Source: Amphirosellinia nigrospora
Lineage: Eukaryota > Ascomycota > Sordariomycetes > Xylariales > Xylariaceae
Length of the DNA: 64,000 nt
Assembly (NCBI GenBank): GCA_004123355.1
Contig: SCHM01000003.1
Location: 3,863,058-3,927,057, forward strand
Reading direction: 5' to 3'
Under the pieces are notes generated by a model. That model had not been told where the DNA came from and searched no databases. It was given only the letters and a program-made list of their open reading frames with translations. A program made the translations under genes and the position numbers. This document shows positions 1-11,548 of the stretch, one piece after another. How positions within the stretch are numbered: position 1 is the first letter of the stretch; every line of letters begins with the position of its first letter.

Positions 1-3000
1 ATACCTTCTTCGGGATAGCCGGGAAAGTGAGGGGAAGCCAGATGCTAATATAATCGATATGAGGTTTGGCTTTAGCTTTTGTATCGTCTGGCGCGACCGT
101 TTTCTTGAGGCTTGCTTCAAAGGCCGTCATGTTTAGTAGTCCTTTGACTATGCTTACGTCGTCTCCCGACGTAAGTTTGATCTCCCTGGAGCTCGCCTCA
201 ACATCTTCTCGAGATTGAGAAGAGGTAATGTTGCCCAAGCCAACTTCTTCCATTTCGTTATCGGAGATCAAAGCTTCCAAAGAAGAAAACTGATCGTATA
301 TACTAGCAGGAGTAACCATGTCCGTACCCTTTTGTACTTCTTCAGGGTCAGAGGAGGCTAGTAGCCTTTGCCTCTCTCTCTCTCAAGTAGCTCGTCGTGC
401 ATGCTTTGCTTATTCTTGCTTCGGAACGCACTAATTTCCCTTGAAGCATCTGTTCCTCGAGCGACCTTGGCTAGATATAGCGAGCCTTTATACCTAGCTT
501 CAAATTCAGATGCTAAACGACCAATGACATCTTCACCGTGAATTCTGATGAATGCATCGCGCAGCACCCGGTTCATTACGTCAACGTCGGCCGCGTGTGT
601 CCAGAAAGAATCATGTACAGCAGCAAATGAAAGACCAAGTTCGTCACACTCCAATGCAGAAAGGAGCATGTGACTTGCGTCTAGTGAGTGAATGAAGTTA
701 GGGGGAATGCTTGTAATTGCTTTCGTCGGTTGACCGGATCGGATCGGTCAGGAACCTGTAAGGTGAGGTCCTGCAGGCAGGTTGGTATAATGCGAGTACC
801 ACTCTTGCGGTATGGTTGTACAATGGGCATGCGTAGTGGTGTGGTCCAGACAATCGTAGACCTGAACTGACCAAGGAGCGCTTCCATGGAAGCATTTGAA
901 GCCCGCTTTGGCTTTTTGGTGCTGGCCTTTTTTGACTTTTTGGGGGCATTCGAGTTCTGATCGGCTATTCGGTCGAGTTGTTCTGGAGTCACTGCACGGC
1001 AGACTCGTCCAGCGCACTCCCCAAGCCAATACTGGATGTCGTGTGCTCCACGAAACATTGTAGATAGAGCTTTGAATATTTTGACAGCGATGTAGGATGC
1101 GAGCAAATTAGAAGGAATACCGCTTTCGGCGTGGATATTTGGATAAGCGGCCTCGATTTGTTTCAAAACTTGAGCTTTCGCACCAATGAACGTGACACCG
1201 TAGACGTTCGTCATGACGGTCTGCTTCACAACTTTACGGGTGATTTTACCGTCTACTGCTTTGGCCAGGAAACTTCCACCTGCCAAGTCTTCCGCGATTC
1301 CCGCCTTGACGAGGTCAGCAACTGCCGAATACACATCGGCAGGTCGGTCACCAGGAAGCAGGTTCACCTGTTGGGCTCCCCAGCTATCGCCACCCAAGGC
1401 CGCATAGTGCTGTAACCCATTACATGTGCCATCCTGGTGGACAGGGAGATGGGACACATATTTTGTAGGATCTGGGGAGTCGAGCGCCGCCTTCAGCTCA
1501 AAGCAAGCTGCCAAACATTGCCATGAGTCCTCAGCCTTGAGCCACCACCGTTGTCCCGTCAGTGGATTTGTGGCCGAGTCGTATATATCCTTAATATGAT
1601 CCATAGCAAAAGCCTCCGCTCCTGGAGACTCGCCTTATCAAAGCCAAATACGTTTGCCAACTGAACTTTTAGCCAACGAAGTCCACTTTCGCCAAGTTCC
1701 TTGCCTGTGGCGAACCGCAAGACACCTCGAACATGATCTGCGCCCATATGATTCAAGTAAGCGGGAATGGGATAGGCGCGTCCTCTAAAGTCCATGTTGT
1801 GGGGGAAATAGAAAGTCTGGTCTCTAAAGGCCCTGGCAATATCGAGCTGGAAATTCATGAAACATCGCTCTGAATGCAAGCCAGACTTTTCATTCTCGAT
1901 CAATTTGACACGTTTCAGCCACTGTCTACGAGCCAGCGGGTCGTCTGAGGCGTCCGGTTCCTCTGGAATGGGGATATTTGGGTTTAGTGGTGGAATGTTG
2001 GCTATTTCCTCTCCGCTATTCCATGCCTCCAGCATCACGTCAAAAACTGACCTGTTAATCCGCCAAGCTGTTCGGCCTAATACATCTAACCCCTTCGTCA
2101 CCTGATCAAGATCACCTCTTTGCATGGCGGCTTCAGCGTAGATCTTTTGATCTTTCTCGCCATTCTTGATACGAACGAGCTGAGAAGGAAATTCAAGAAA
2201 GCCGCCTCGATCGAATTTAGTCCAGGGTTGAGGTTCGACCAACATCGGCAAATGCCTCGCAAGATAGTCACCCGAGGCTCGCTTTTCATCAAGTCCACTA
2301 AAACTTTGTTCGGCATAATTACACCAACCTTCTTGCCTTTACGGGGCACTGTCGTACGAGCCAAAGCGGGCTGCATCTGACTGACGAGTCTCTTATTTTC
2401 AGGATGTTCGCGAACAACTTTAATTTTTGCGGAGTCGAGTAAAGAGGACAGTAGTTGGGCTCCCACTTTCGTCTTGATGAGGGTTCCATGATGAGTTGTC
2501 ATATATAGGCGCTGTCACTATGTGCGAGTCTTGTTGGGCTGTGGTGGGCTTTTCGCTAGACGGTTGGGAATTACTGTCTATGACCTCTTCGGAAGTGGTG
2601 GGCTTTTCGCTGGACGGTTGGGAGTTACTGTCTATGGCCTCTCCGGAAACATTAGTCCGCTCAAAGCGTGCTTTGCGAAATTCCGCCTTGAGTTCTACCA
2701 TCCGCTTTTGTCGTCTTTTGAAACCTAATATCCTCTTCTATTACTTTAGCGAGATTGGTGAGGAGATTGCTAAGGTATGCCTTTATCTGCGCCGTTTTGC
2801 GCCAGAGAGTTGAGAACACCCATGATAGTTACGCCAAGTCTCGCCGGGGTAGATTGTCTCATGAAAGGGCCATAAACGCAGCGTTCTAGATCTTCGGTAG
2901 TCTTCTTCTCTTTCAATTCCGATTCATCAAACAGGGCGAATTCGTTTGATAGTTTGGCTTCGAGCGTGCTTTGCCAGTCGTATAGCTGAGAGTTAAGTGC

Positions 3001-4230
3001 GCGTGTGGACATAACGCTATTTCGCCCCATCTTCACCACTTTTTCGTGTTCTTCCCTCCAACGCTGAATGGCAGCCTCCACACAATCTTGCTCGAGTCGC
3101 GTCTGAATTTCGCGGCGTCCTTCCACTGTAAGTTTGCTCAGGTCCTGCCCTTCGATTTGACTGAAAAATGATAATACACCGCGCAACGTTTTCAATCCCA
3201 AGCCCTTTTGGGGTACAGGAAGGACTTCTGGAACAGGCTTCTGGTTGCCGTTTAACTCCTTTGACGGTATTTCGGTAGATAGGGTCTCTTCAAACCCGTC
3301 GTCCATAGAATCTAAGTCGTCCATAGTGCGGTCTGTAGTGGAGTCTGATAGCGGTTGATATATGGTTGTAATGGTGCCGAAATCCTGTTGGTTGAGAATC
3401 CCAGCGTCCAGCACTGACCACATGGACTTCTCGGGCAACATGTCCAATAGCGGTTCACAAGCCGAATAAGGCGGGGCCCCTTAGCAGACAAGAGCGATAC
3501 CTTCAACATACAAGCAATAGTCTCGGAGTATGAGGAATGCCACTCCCCTAATCTGAATCTCGAACCACTGGTGAAGCGACTGGGCCCATTGGGATTCGGG
3601 CTGGTCGAGGGCGCGAGCGATGCCGGCGCGTAGGTATTGGTTGTGAAGGGCTATCAGGTCGCCGTAGGGCATACCTTCCATAGTGCCAAAGCGTTCGAGG
3701 ACAAGGGCGGCTCGCTCCAGCTTATCGACGTCCAAGCAAGCATCGAAAACAGATATCATCTCGTCAGCGCCGCCTGGAATACCCTGCGGTGTTAGCCGGG
3801 AGCGTGGCAAGACATCATCGTTGAGCTTGAGTTGCAATGTGGTGGTGGGGTCGAAGGCTCGGATATGGTATAGCGGGAGAGGCGAGGGCGGCTGCACATG
3901 GCTATTGGAGGGCATATGGTGGGAGTAAAGATGATCGGCGAAAGGGATGTCGCTCTGCCGCATCGTGTCGTCGACAGCCGTGGCCAGTGGCCGTTGTGTG
4001 CCGGGGCCGGAGCCGTGGCCGTGGCCGGGGCCGAGGCCGAAGACGGTAGGCGTTGTCCGCCGCCTCCATGATGCAAACCTGGGTCTTGTCACCAGGGGTC
4101 GAGTGCTGGTTGTTAAGAATGTGTCGTTGGAGCATAGAGAGGGAGTTCTCGCCGGCAAGTGTGGTCGGCGCAAGGTGTTGGTGCGTGGTAAGGATACACC
4201 CCTCGACGTGGGACGGTGCCGTAGAAGCAT
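1..4230 (-). CDS. RPO41: Mitochondrial DNA-directed RNA polymerase (single-subunit, T7-like), C-terminus cut by window edge
   Basis: Transcribes the mitochondrial genome in the matrix. The start at 4230 opens an Arg/Ser/Thr-rich, mitochondrial-presequence-like N-terminus (MLLRHRPTSRG). The polymerase domain is unmistakable: DFRGRAYPIP near 1780, the metal-binding DGTCNGLQHYAALGG motif near 1400, the O-helix-like KQTVMTNVYGVTF near 1220, and the second catalytic aspartate in VHDSFWTHA near 600. The extreme C-terminus (WLPLTFPAIPKK) runs to base 1, so only a few residues are missing. Length (about 1400 aa) matches fungal RPO41. The reading frame breaks near 3535, 3450, 2800, 2725, 2480, 2260, 1625, 715 and 380; the protein resumes in another frame each time. 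Near 715 a C-run holds five bases where six would restore the FPPNFIHSLDASH motif. A Lys-rich insert lies near 940. ATP25 is divergent, 701 bp away. Known for the family: essential in fungi, so I infer sequence errors rather than a pseudogene. Confidence 0.97.
2541..2648 (-). repeat. 54-bp in-frame tandem duplication inside RPO41
   Basis: Two adjacent 54-bp copies (2541-2594 and 2595-2648) differ at only a few positions. On the minus strand they encode an 18-residue unit containing IDSNSQPSSEKPTT twice. It lies in the low-complexity part of the RPO41 N-terminal region, upstream of the polymerase core. Confidence 0.9.
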
Positions 4231-4931
4231 GGTGAGTCGAAGAGAGAGGGGGTAACGGAGTGGCAGAGTCTCTGCAGACCAGATGCTGCCGGGAGTGGAG
4301 GGGTTTATTATAACATCTAATGTGAGAATAGTATGGACTCGGGAATGTATGTACACACGAGACAGCAAGGACAGAAACACAGAGGCAAAAGAGTCTATAG
4401 GTTCGATAGGTTGATAGAGCAGAAGTGATAGAACTTCGATTGATAACAGTCTTGATAGCACGATAGGGTCCAATACTAATTTTTTTTTGCCATTAAGAAA
4501 AAGAGCTATACCATTTTTGCATTGGTCTGGGGAACTTTGAGCTTCATGATTGGTTTCTGGCGTTTTTGTGACCCCGCCTTTCGCACTTTTTTATCTGAAG
4601 ATTGAGAAGCTAGCTCCACAAAGCCCCATTTCGTCGGATCGCGGGTGGCGTTGTACACTTACCTATTAGCTTCAAATTTACCAATTCATTCTACAGTACA
4701 TATGTCGAAGCGCATATTGTCAACCTACCTCAGAGGTATTTACCTAAACACCGACTTCATTCAAGCTAGCCCATAATACCATACACAAGTACACGTCATG
4801 TTCACATCTAGGTCTCTGCGCTGCTGCTCTTGAAGTTGTCGCATCATCCCAGCTATTGCACAAGATTTCAGCGTCACGAATATCACCGGTTCGCTACCCT
4901 CGAGCGCCTTGACGAAAACGGCCAGCAGACT
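4231..4931. promoter_or_regulatory. Divergent intergenic region between RPO41 and ATP25
   Basis: This 701-bp space separates the start codons of two divergently transcribed mitochondrial-expression genes and must hold both 5' UTRs and promoters. A T-run lies near 4481. I recognise no specific operator. Open frames extend upstream of both chosen ATGs, but the presequence-like N-termini favour 4230 and 4932. Confidence 0.5.
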
Positions 4932-7030
4932 ATGGCCGCTACTCGATCGGCTCTCTCCGCGGCAGGTTGCTCACAATGCCGTTTGCTTGTGCTGAACCTC
5001 TTCACCGGCAGTGCTCTGCGACCTGCACCCCTCCCTCGCTCCTCTTTGTCCCATAGTCGTACCTATATCGCCGGCTCGCTCCCCATGCGACGCTTCTCTT
5101 CCCTACAGAAGCCAAATGACCCTGCATCTGATGCCGAACGTGAACGGAATGAGCGCGTGTTGGAAGAAGAACCAGAAAGCGACCGAGGCGAGGCTGAAGT
5201 TGAGGTAGAGATTGCGGCCAACGAATCGAAGCTTGCCAATGTACCTTGGTATCTTCAAGTTGAGCCTCCCACCCATGTAGCGCCATTGGAGCCTCCACCG
5301 TTACCAGAGACACCCCCGGATGCGCCCCCTTGATCCGCTCTCTTTTGGAGTATTCGTCTGAGGAAATGGGTCTGGATGAATTGAACTTGTTGGATTTGCG
5401 GAAGCTCGACCCGTCGCCGGCTCTTGGTCCCAGCCTTTTCATGTTGTTTGGCACAGCCCGTAGTGAACGCCATCTCAACGTCTCCGCTGGCCGTCTGGTG
5501 CGGTGGCTGCGTGCCAAGTATCGTATCCATGCTGATGCTGATGGCTTGCTTGGCCCGAACGAGCGCAAGACAAAACTGCGCCGGAAGGCAAGACGCGCCA
5601 AGCTACTTGGGACAATGGGTACCGACGATGCTGACGATGGCATCCGCACCGGGTGGATATGTGTAAACCTCGGCACCATAAATCGCGGTGGCACCGAGTC
5701 GGCTCTCGTTGCCGAGGATGGGCGAGTCTCGGGTTTTGGGGTATCCGAAGCTGGTTCAACCATTGTTTTCCAGATTATGACAGAGGGGCGGAGGGCCGAG
5801 ATGGATTTGGAGACATTGTGGACGCGGGCCTTGAACCGTTCCCTCAACCCACTCTCAAAACCAGGCTCTGCCGATGGAAGCAAAGATTCGACGTCTGGAG
5901 CAAAGAGTCGACCTGGATTGGATACAGTCGAACAAATCATCACTGCAAATATGCATCGCCCTATCGATAGCCCGAGTGGCCGGAAGGGAAGGCCTATGGC
6001 AGCTTCGCCGCTAAATCAAGCTCGATTTTATTCTACCCAGCCAACATCTAGACCGCTCATTACAGAACTTGATCCCCTAAGTACGTCATCTTCCGAAGAA
6101 CTGGCACGTGTCCTTGCATGTGATGCTCACCAAAAGCAGCGTCTCCTAAAGCTGCTTCGAACCCAATTGGACGAAATGGATGTGCGGACGGTCCGAGCGG
6201 CTTTGGGCGAATCCGCTGACGACTCCGTACCTACTCCATTTTTGGAGCTGACAGGTTTGGCAATGGAAACGCTTCCTCCCACTCGAACATGGGAATACCG
6301 ACTTGCTGTTCAACATAAAGCGAGAGTATCAGGAGTTACGAGAGCCCTTCAGTCGCTAGACAACGTGCGGCTGCTCGTTGAGGAGCTACGCATCTACGGC
6401 ATCAAAGCAACAAGAGAGCAATACTTACAACTTCTATCCTGCATATTATGTGCAAGTGAGCAGCCTACGGACATTGCAGTAGACCTTGCACTCGATGTTG
6501 TAAAAACAATGCACCAGCGAAACGAGTTAATCATGGCAGACGACCTCATTATTGCTATCATAGAAGGCGCCTCGATACCCAACAATAGAAGGCGTTGGAC
6601 TAAAAACTTCATAGGACGCTTCGACAAACTTCTATATCGGCCGAACGCTCCATGCATGGACGAGGAGTTACTCATGCGACTCATGACTGCGTATGCTCGT
6701 GTAGGGTATTGGGACAAGTTCTGGTACGCCGCGTCCCGGCGAGGCACCTACGTCCGCGGTCCGCAGACCTGTACATCTACGTTTTCGAACTAGCCGTCGC
6801 CACTGGCTCTATCGGATTTGCACACAAGCGCTTCGCCGGTGCGTCCCCGAAGCGATCGGTGAAGACCCGCCTGTGGTAGAGAATGTAAAACTACGACAAG
6901 CGGCTCTAAAATGTATTCACATCGCGGATCCTCGCGCACAGGAATTCGCGGAATTGCCACTAGATAGTACGGGTCAGTTACGCAGGCTTGCTACAGAGAA
7001 TTCGTGAGGCTTACGCGGATGCTGCGTTGA
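4932..7030 (+). CDS. ATP25: ATP25, mitochondrial ATP9 mRNA stabiliser with RsfS-like N-terminal domain
   Basis: Mitochondrial inner-membrane-associated protein. In yeast the N-terminal part resembles the ribosomal silencing factor RsfS/Iojap and the C-terminal part stabilises ATP9 mRNA. Seen here: an Arg/Ser-rich presequence from MAATRSALSAAGCSQC; the motif VPWYLQVEPP; then GLDELNLLDLRKLDPSPALG and LFMLFGTARSERHLNVSAGR, the RsfS-like signature; then DDGIRTGWICVNLG and a long helical C-terminal domain. The start at 4932 was preferred over the in-frame ATG at 4830 because family members begin in this way. The frame breaks at about 5332 (C-run) and again between about 6735 and 6995. Reading through gives VPEAIGEDPPVVE and then REFVRL, ending at 7030. 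Length of about 700 aa fits the family. Confidence 0.93.
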
Positions 7031-7887
7031 GCAAGTCTTATTCATCTTCGCGATGAGACTCGCATCAATATAAATATAACAGACGCCACACTAAAAACCA
7101 ATTGCGCTCCACGGCGTACTATGTATATGAAATTACACTGTATACAGTATACTTCTGTTTTTACATAACCTCTCCATTCCAGAGCATCCATCTTTCGTGA
7201 ACGAACCATCATGAGCCAAAGTTGCTTATCGTTGTCAGACCTGCGTATTGTACTAACGACGGGTCCTTCCCGTTCCGGAAGCTGCTAATGCCAAGCCGGA
7301 CAGCCGAAGATTCGTTTTGCCAGCCCGCCCCGAAGCAACGTGCCCGAATTGATTGGACAGCCGATCAGGAAGATAAGAAAAAGTACTTGTATATGGACCA
7401 CTTACCTATTGACAACCCTACCATTCATGCAGCTCTCACTATTGATCTATGCTGAGATCCGGGGGCTACACTAGTCCCTGGAATCTGTGTCGCGCCAGCT
7501 TCCAGATTCGCGCTCGGCGCCGGCCTCTACTGGCAGGGCTCGTCCCGCACAAAAACCAATGACAAGCTTTTCTTCCCGCACGATGCGGGGAGTGATCGAC
7601 GCTGTGCACCTCAGAATCAATCAGCTTCGCCCCGCTGAGCGGAGGGGTGATTGGCGCTTCCGGGGGCTTGGGTCGCAGCTTGTTGACACTACATAATTAC
7701 TTACCTACTTACCTACCTATCATAGCTTGGTGATCTGTCAAAGGTGTGGCATCGGATAATTTTGTAGGTTAGTATTGGGATCCTCATATAGTTAAATTTA
7801 AATATAGAGAGATATATATACATCTAACATACCCTCCCTTTCTTGGCGTCTTTTCTCTCTCGAGCCGACAAGATCACTATCACCAAA
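7031..7887. other. Intergenic region, ATP25 to S1 nuclease
   Basis: No gene is supported. It should hold the ATP25 3' UTR and the nuclease promoter. Short TACCTACTTACCTACC repeats occur near 7700 and an AT-rich stretch lies at 7790-7825. Small open frames at 7222 and 7487 show no family resemblance. Confidence 0.5.
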
Positions 7888-9111
7888 ATGCACCGTCTAC
7901 TAACTCCAGCCCTCCTCGTCGCCGCGACGCTCCCCAGCGCGTTAGCCTGGGGCGCAATGGGACATGAGACGGTCGCCTACATAGCGAGCAACTTCGTGTC
8001 CAGCGCCACGAAATCGTACTTCCAATCCTTATTAGGGGATACGTCTGCAGACTACCTAGCTGGCGTCGCTTCCTGGGCCGATAGTTATCGGTACACAACG
8101 GCTGGAAGCTTTTCGGCGCCTTTCCACTATATCGATGCCAACGACAGCCCGCCCTCGAGCTGCGGCGTCAACTATTCCCGGGATTGTGGCGCTGAGGGGT
8201 GTGTCGTTTCGGCGATCCAGAACTACACGACTATTTTACTTGATGGACGGTACTCGGCGGCAAATCATGTTATTGCCGCTAAGGTGCGTGTGACTGAGGG
8301 GTGATGTGGATTTAGAAAGAAGGGGCGGCGGCGGCGTTGGGTTATTGTATCTTGTTTGTTAGTTGGAGTACTAATTTGGTTTTTATAGATGATTATTCAC
8401 GTACGTCTCCTTTTTCATCGGTTCGCATATAAGTCATGCGAAAACTAGGTTTACATGGTAGAGGAATTGCTTTACAGGACTAACGCGGCAGGGAAACCAT
8501 AGTTCGTTGGTGACATCGGCCAACCGCTTCACTGCGAGGCGCTCGACGTCGGCGGCAACGACATCGACGTGGTGTATGATGGGGACGACACGAACCTGCA
8601 CGCTATCTGGGACAGCGATATCCCCGAGTCCATTTCCGGGGCTCCTCCCAGACGTCTGCGAAGTCGTGGGCCACTACTCTGACGACCGGTAGGTGTTTTC
8701 TCTCCGTTTGTGTACGATCATTGCAGATAATTGTTGTTTTCCCTTGGCGTCCTAGAAATGGTTTATATCTTGCAGCAATTCTGCTATGAGGCCCTTTCCC
8801 ATCATCACTGGAAAATGCTCACAATATCCCTAGCAATCAACACGGGCGAATATAAATCCCAGGCTAGCTCATGGGTGTCGGGTCTAAGCGTTGCGAGTGC
8901 CGCGAGCCAACAGGCAACGGCACTACAGTGGGCTACCGAGGCGAACGCGTACGTGTGCTCGACGGTGCTGAAGGGCGGCATATCCGCTGTCGAGAACAAG
9001 GAGCTTAGCGGCGCGTACACCACCACTGCGGACCCCGTCGTTAAGCTCCAGATCGCTAAGCAGGGATATCGTCTCGCGAAGTATCTGGATGCTATTGTTG
9101 CTGCTATTTAG
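7888..9111 (+). CDS. Secreted S1/P1-type zinc-dependent nuclease
   Basis: Extracellular endonuclease and 3'-nucleotidase for single-stranded nucleic acids, using three zinc ions. The signal peptide (MHRLLTPALLVAATLPSALA) is followed by the mature N-terminal Trp of WGAMGHE, itself a zinc ligand in P1. Other ligand motifs: SWADSYR, FHYIDA, an isolated H before FVGDIGQPLH, and NLHAIWD. Exons as I read them: 7888-8283, 8389-8400, 8503-8688 and 8834-9111, with introns of 105, 102 and 145 bp. The second exon is only 12 nt and supplies MIIH, whose His matches a P1 zinc ligand. Exon lengths sum to 872, one short of a multiple of three, which fits one missing base near 8640 where SGGSSQTSAKSWA resumes. 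Predicted about 290 aa, normal for the family. C-terminal QIAKQGYRLAKYLDAI is also typical. Confidence 0.95.
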
Positions 9112-9466
9112 GGGGCGGTGGGGAGTTGATGTGAAAGGAGATATTAGATCTCTATGTCAGTTAGTTTAAAAGTAGCCGGATTATCTTGGGTTGTGAACAT
9201 TACGATGAGTTAGTTCTGTTGACCAGAGCGCGGACAACTCCTTATGTTTCCTGATCTAATGTTGATTCAAATGGACAATATTCCACAACATGGAAGAGTG
9301 AATTAGTATACATGGAATAAGTAGCAATGCCGAAGCGGTTGGAATTACAGCATTATTTCCCACCAGCGGCGTATTCCTCTCACGGTTTCTCTTGATCTAT
9401 GCATCTATCAACCGTACTACCCGACTGTATATCAGCACATCCATCACTTCTCACAATTTAAACTCA

Positions 9467-10974
9467 TCAGCCCCCAGCAACATCCTTGAGTGCATCTCGT
9501 AGCATGGGTGCGATCTGCTTACGACTATGTTCGACAGCTCTTTGCGCCCAGCATCGCCGCCACTCACCCTCCTCTCCATCCAGCGCCCCATCTCCCACGT
9601 CTCCAGCCCCAACCTCTCGCTCCAATTCTCCTCAAACTGCTTCGCGGCCTTGACGCCCGCCTCACTGCGTGCCCAGACGAGGAGTTCCCGGCAGAACTTC
9701 CCCTCCTCATCCTGGAAGCCCGTCAACGCGACGACCATATCCATATTCCCTTACCGTCCTTCTCCTGCCCCCAATCCCTGAGCGCGTCGACGAAAACCGC
9801 AGCGTTCCCGCTAGCTTTATTGTCAACCAGATACCCGAACCCCCTCGGTATAGAGGAGGTGCCTAGTCTCAGCTGCTGGCCCCCGTCACCGATCTCCCAC
9901 TCCTTGTAGTCCTTCCTCAACACGTCGCGGAACGACATGTCGGCGATGTCCTCCTTCAAGTCCATGATGTGCTTGAAGAATACGTTTCTGTCATATATCT
10001 CGCCCTCGCCCTCTCTGGCCTCTCTGACCTCTTCTTCTCCTCCTTGCGTAGCGATCTTCCCCTCCGCCAGCTCGACCGCCCGCTCATCGTGCGCCGTCGT
10101 CTTGTTCTTGTCGCCGAGATTCGTCGTGTCGATGAGGATGGGCGCGAGCGCGAGACGCGCGAGTTGAGAGTCTATCTTCCTATTTTGAGAATCGCCATTT
10201 GTGGCCTCGCTGCTGCCAGCGCCTCCCAAATCTCCGCGCACCGCTCAACCACCAGACTCATGCAACTCCGCTCTTCTCAATGACGCGGATAGCCGCATCG
10301 CGGGGCACGGCATCTTCATCCGCGTGGTGGTCGACGCAGCCAAAGACGCGGGATCCGAAGACCTTCCCAGGACCCCTGTCATGGCGTTATGGTCGACGAG
10401 AAGCCAGCGCGTGTCTTCGGGTCGAATCCTTGATGGGGTGGCCTTCTTGCTATCCCCTTCATGATGATGCAGCACGTCTTCGAGGGTAAACACGTCCTCC
10501 CCCTGACGTCTGCGTCCCGTAGCACAGCGGCGAACTCGGGTCGTAGTGCTAGGTCGGCGCGCTGGAGGGTGGCATATAGGGATATGTAGTGAGCTCCCCC
10601 CATCATCACCCACCAACGCCCGCTTCGTGGGAGGGGAGTATGTGTGAAAGTAAGCTAGTAGGAGAGCGGAACATAGGGAGTCGAGATCTGCGATATAATT
10701 AGCTTTTCTTGCTTATCGCTTCAGATCATAAGATGTATCTAAGAAGAATAGACCACGAGAAGTAACACATAAGAAAATCAAAACGTGGCGAGTGACATGC
10801 GACACAATAATTTTAGAAAAAACAGCGAAATTTATTCAAAATCAAACGTACCAGCAGACTCATTCCCCACGACAAACGTGAGAGGTGCACTCCGCTTCGA
10901 GGGCGGTGCCGTGAGCGCAGCACGAGCCGTGGAGAAAACGTCTTCAACGACGTCCGGGGCGGCATATCGCTCAT
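9467..10974 (-). CDS. PPX1: Exopolyphosphatase, DHH family (PPX1-like)
   Basis: Cleaves terminal phosphate from inorganic polyphosphate; a Mn/Mg-dependent DHH/DHHA2 enzyme, usually cytosolic. Seen: N-terminal VVGNESA joined across an intron (10688-10851, 164 bp) to DLDSLCSALLLAY, the first metal-binding DHH motif; WLLVDHNAMTG; GCVDHHADEDAVPRD, the diagnostic DHH motif; EKSG-C-MSLVV; LARLALAPILIDTTNL; and KDYKEW in the DHHA2 domain. The start is MSDMPPRTSLKTFSTARAAL, at 10974 (a second ATG is at 10965). I take the stop at 9467 because that frame ends RKQIAPMLRDALKDVAGG; the overlapping frame runs on to 9451. Frames break near 10935, 10600, 10530, 10260, 10185, 9740 and 9510, an unusually dense set. 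Total about 448 aa fits the family. It converges with the nuclease gene. Confidence 0.9.
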
Positions 10975-11548
10975 ACTATCTTCCACACGACGCCTCAGAA
11001 TAAATTGAATGAAGGGCCGCTCTATTTCTTGACAGGTCGAGCCTAAAATATTTCGACCCGAGATGATATCTTTAATTTTAACCACGAGCTCTTGTATACC
11101 TAATACCGATACCTGAAGCGTTTGACTGACGTCGTTTTCGGTAGCCCAGAAGCCCCGCTCCCTGCATGTGGTCTTGGCGCAGGTCAAGATAGGCTAACCG
11201 TCTCCTAGCGAGCAGATATAAGCACTGTGTGGTGATATTTAAGAGTAGTCACGGATTCTCAAAACCTTGTCATTTCATAGAAGATGCTTTTCCATACCAA
11301 GATCATGAAATTAAGCCCTAAATATCCGTCGACATAATCACCACACCCTCAATATTTGACTAAGGTAATTGCCCAATATAATGCTATCTCTACACCACGT
11401 CTTCCCATCCGAAAACACACCTCAAACTCCTGGGATATCCCTCTAATAAAATGCCATACACCAAAACACGGGTTCGGCCACCAAGTAAATCAACCTCGCC
11501 CGGAACGCATGCATGCTACAAATCAGACTGCCTCTCTAAGACCCATTC
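10975..11548. other. Intergenic region between VPS15 3' end and PPX1 start
   Basis: It contains the VPS15 3' UTR and the PPX1 promoter. The sequence is fairly AT-rich around 11210-11470. I see no gene, repeat or clear regulatory motif. Confidence 0.4.

Noticed and set aside
1-4230. RPO41 as a pseudogene
   Set aside because: Nine frame breaks occur, but all polymerase motifs survive and the gene is essential in fungi; VPS15 and mL44 show the same pattern.
3792-4255. Plus-strand and alternative-frame proteins rich in Gly-Arg across 3.8-4.25 kb
   Set aside because: They are shadows of a GC-rich low-complexity stretch in the RPO41 N-terminal region.
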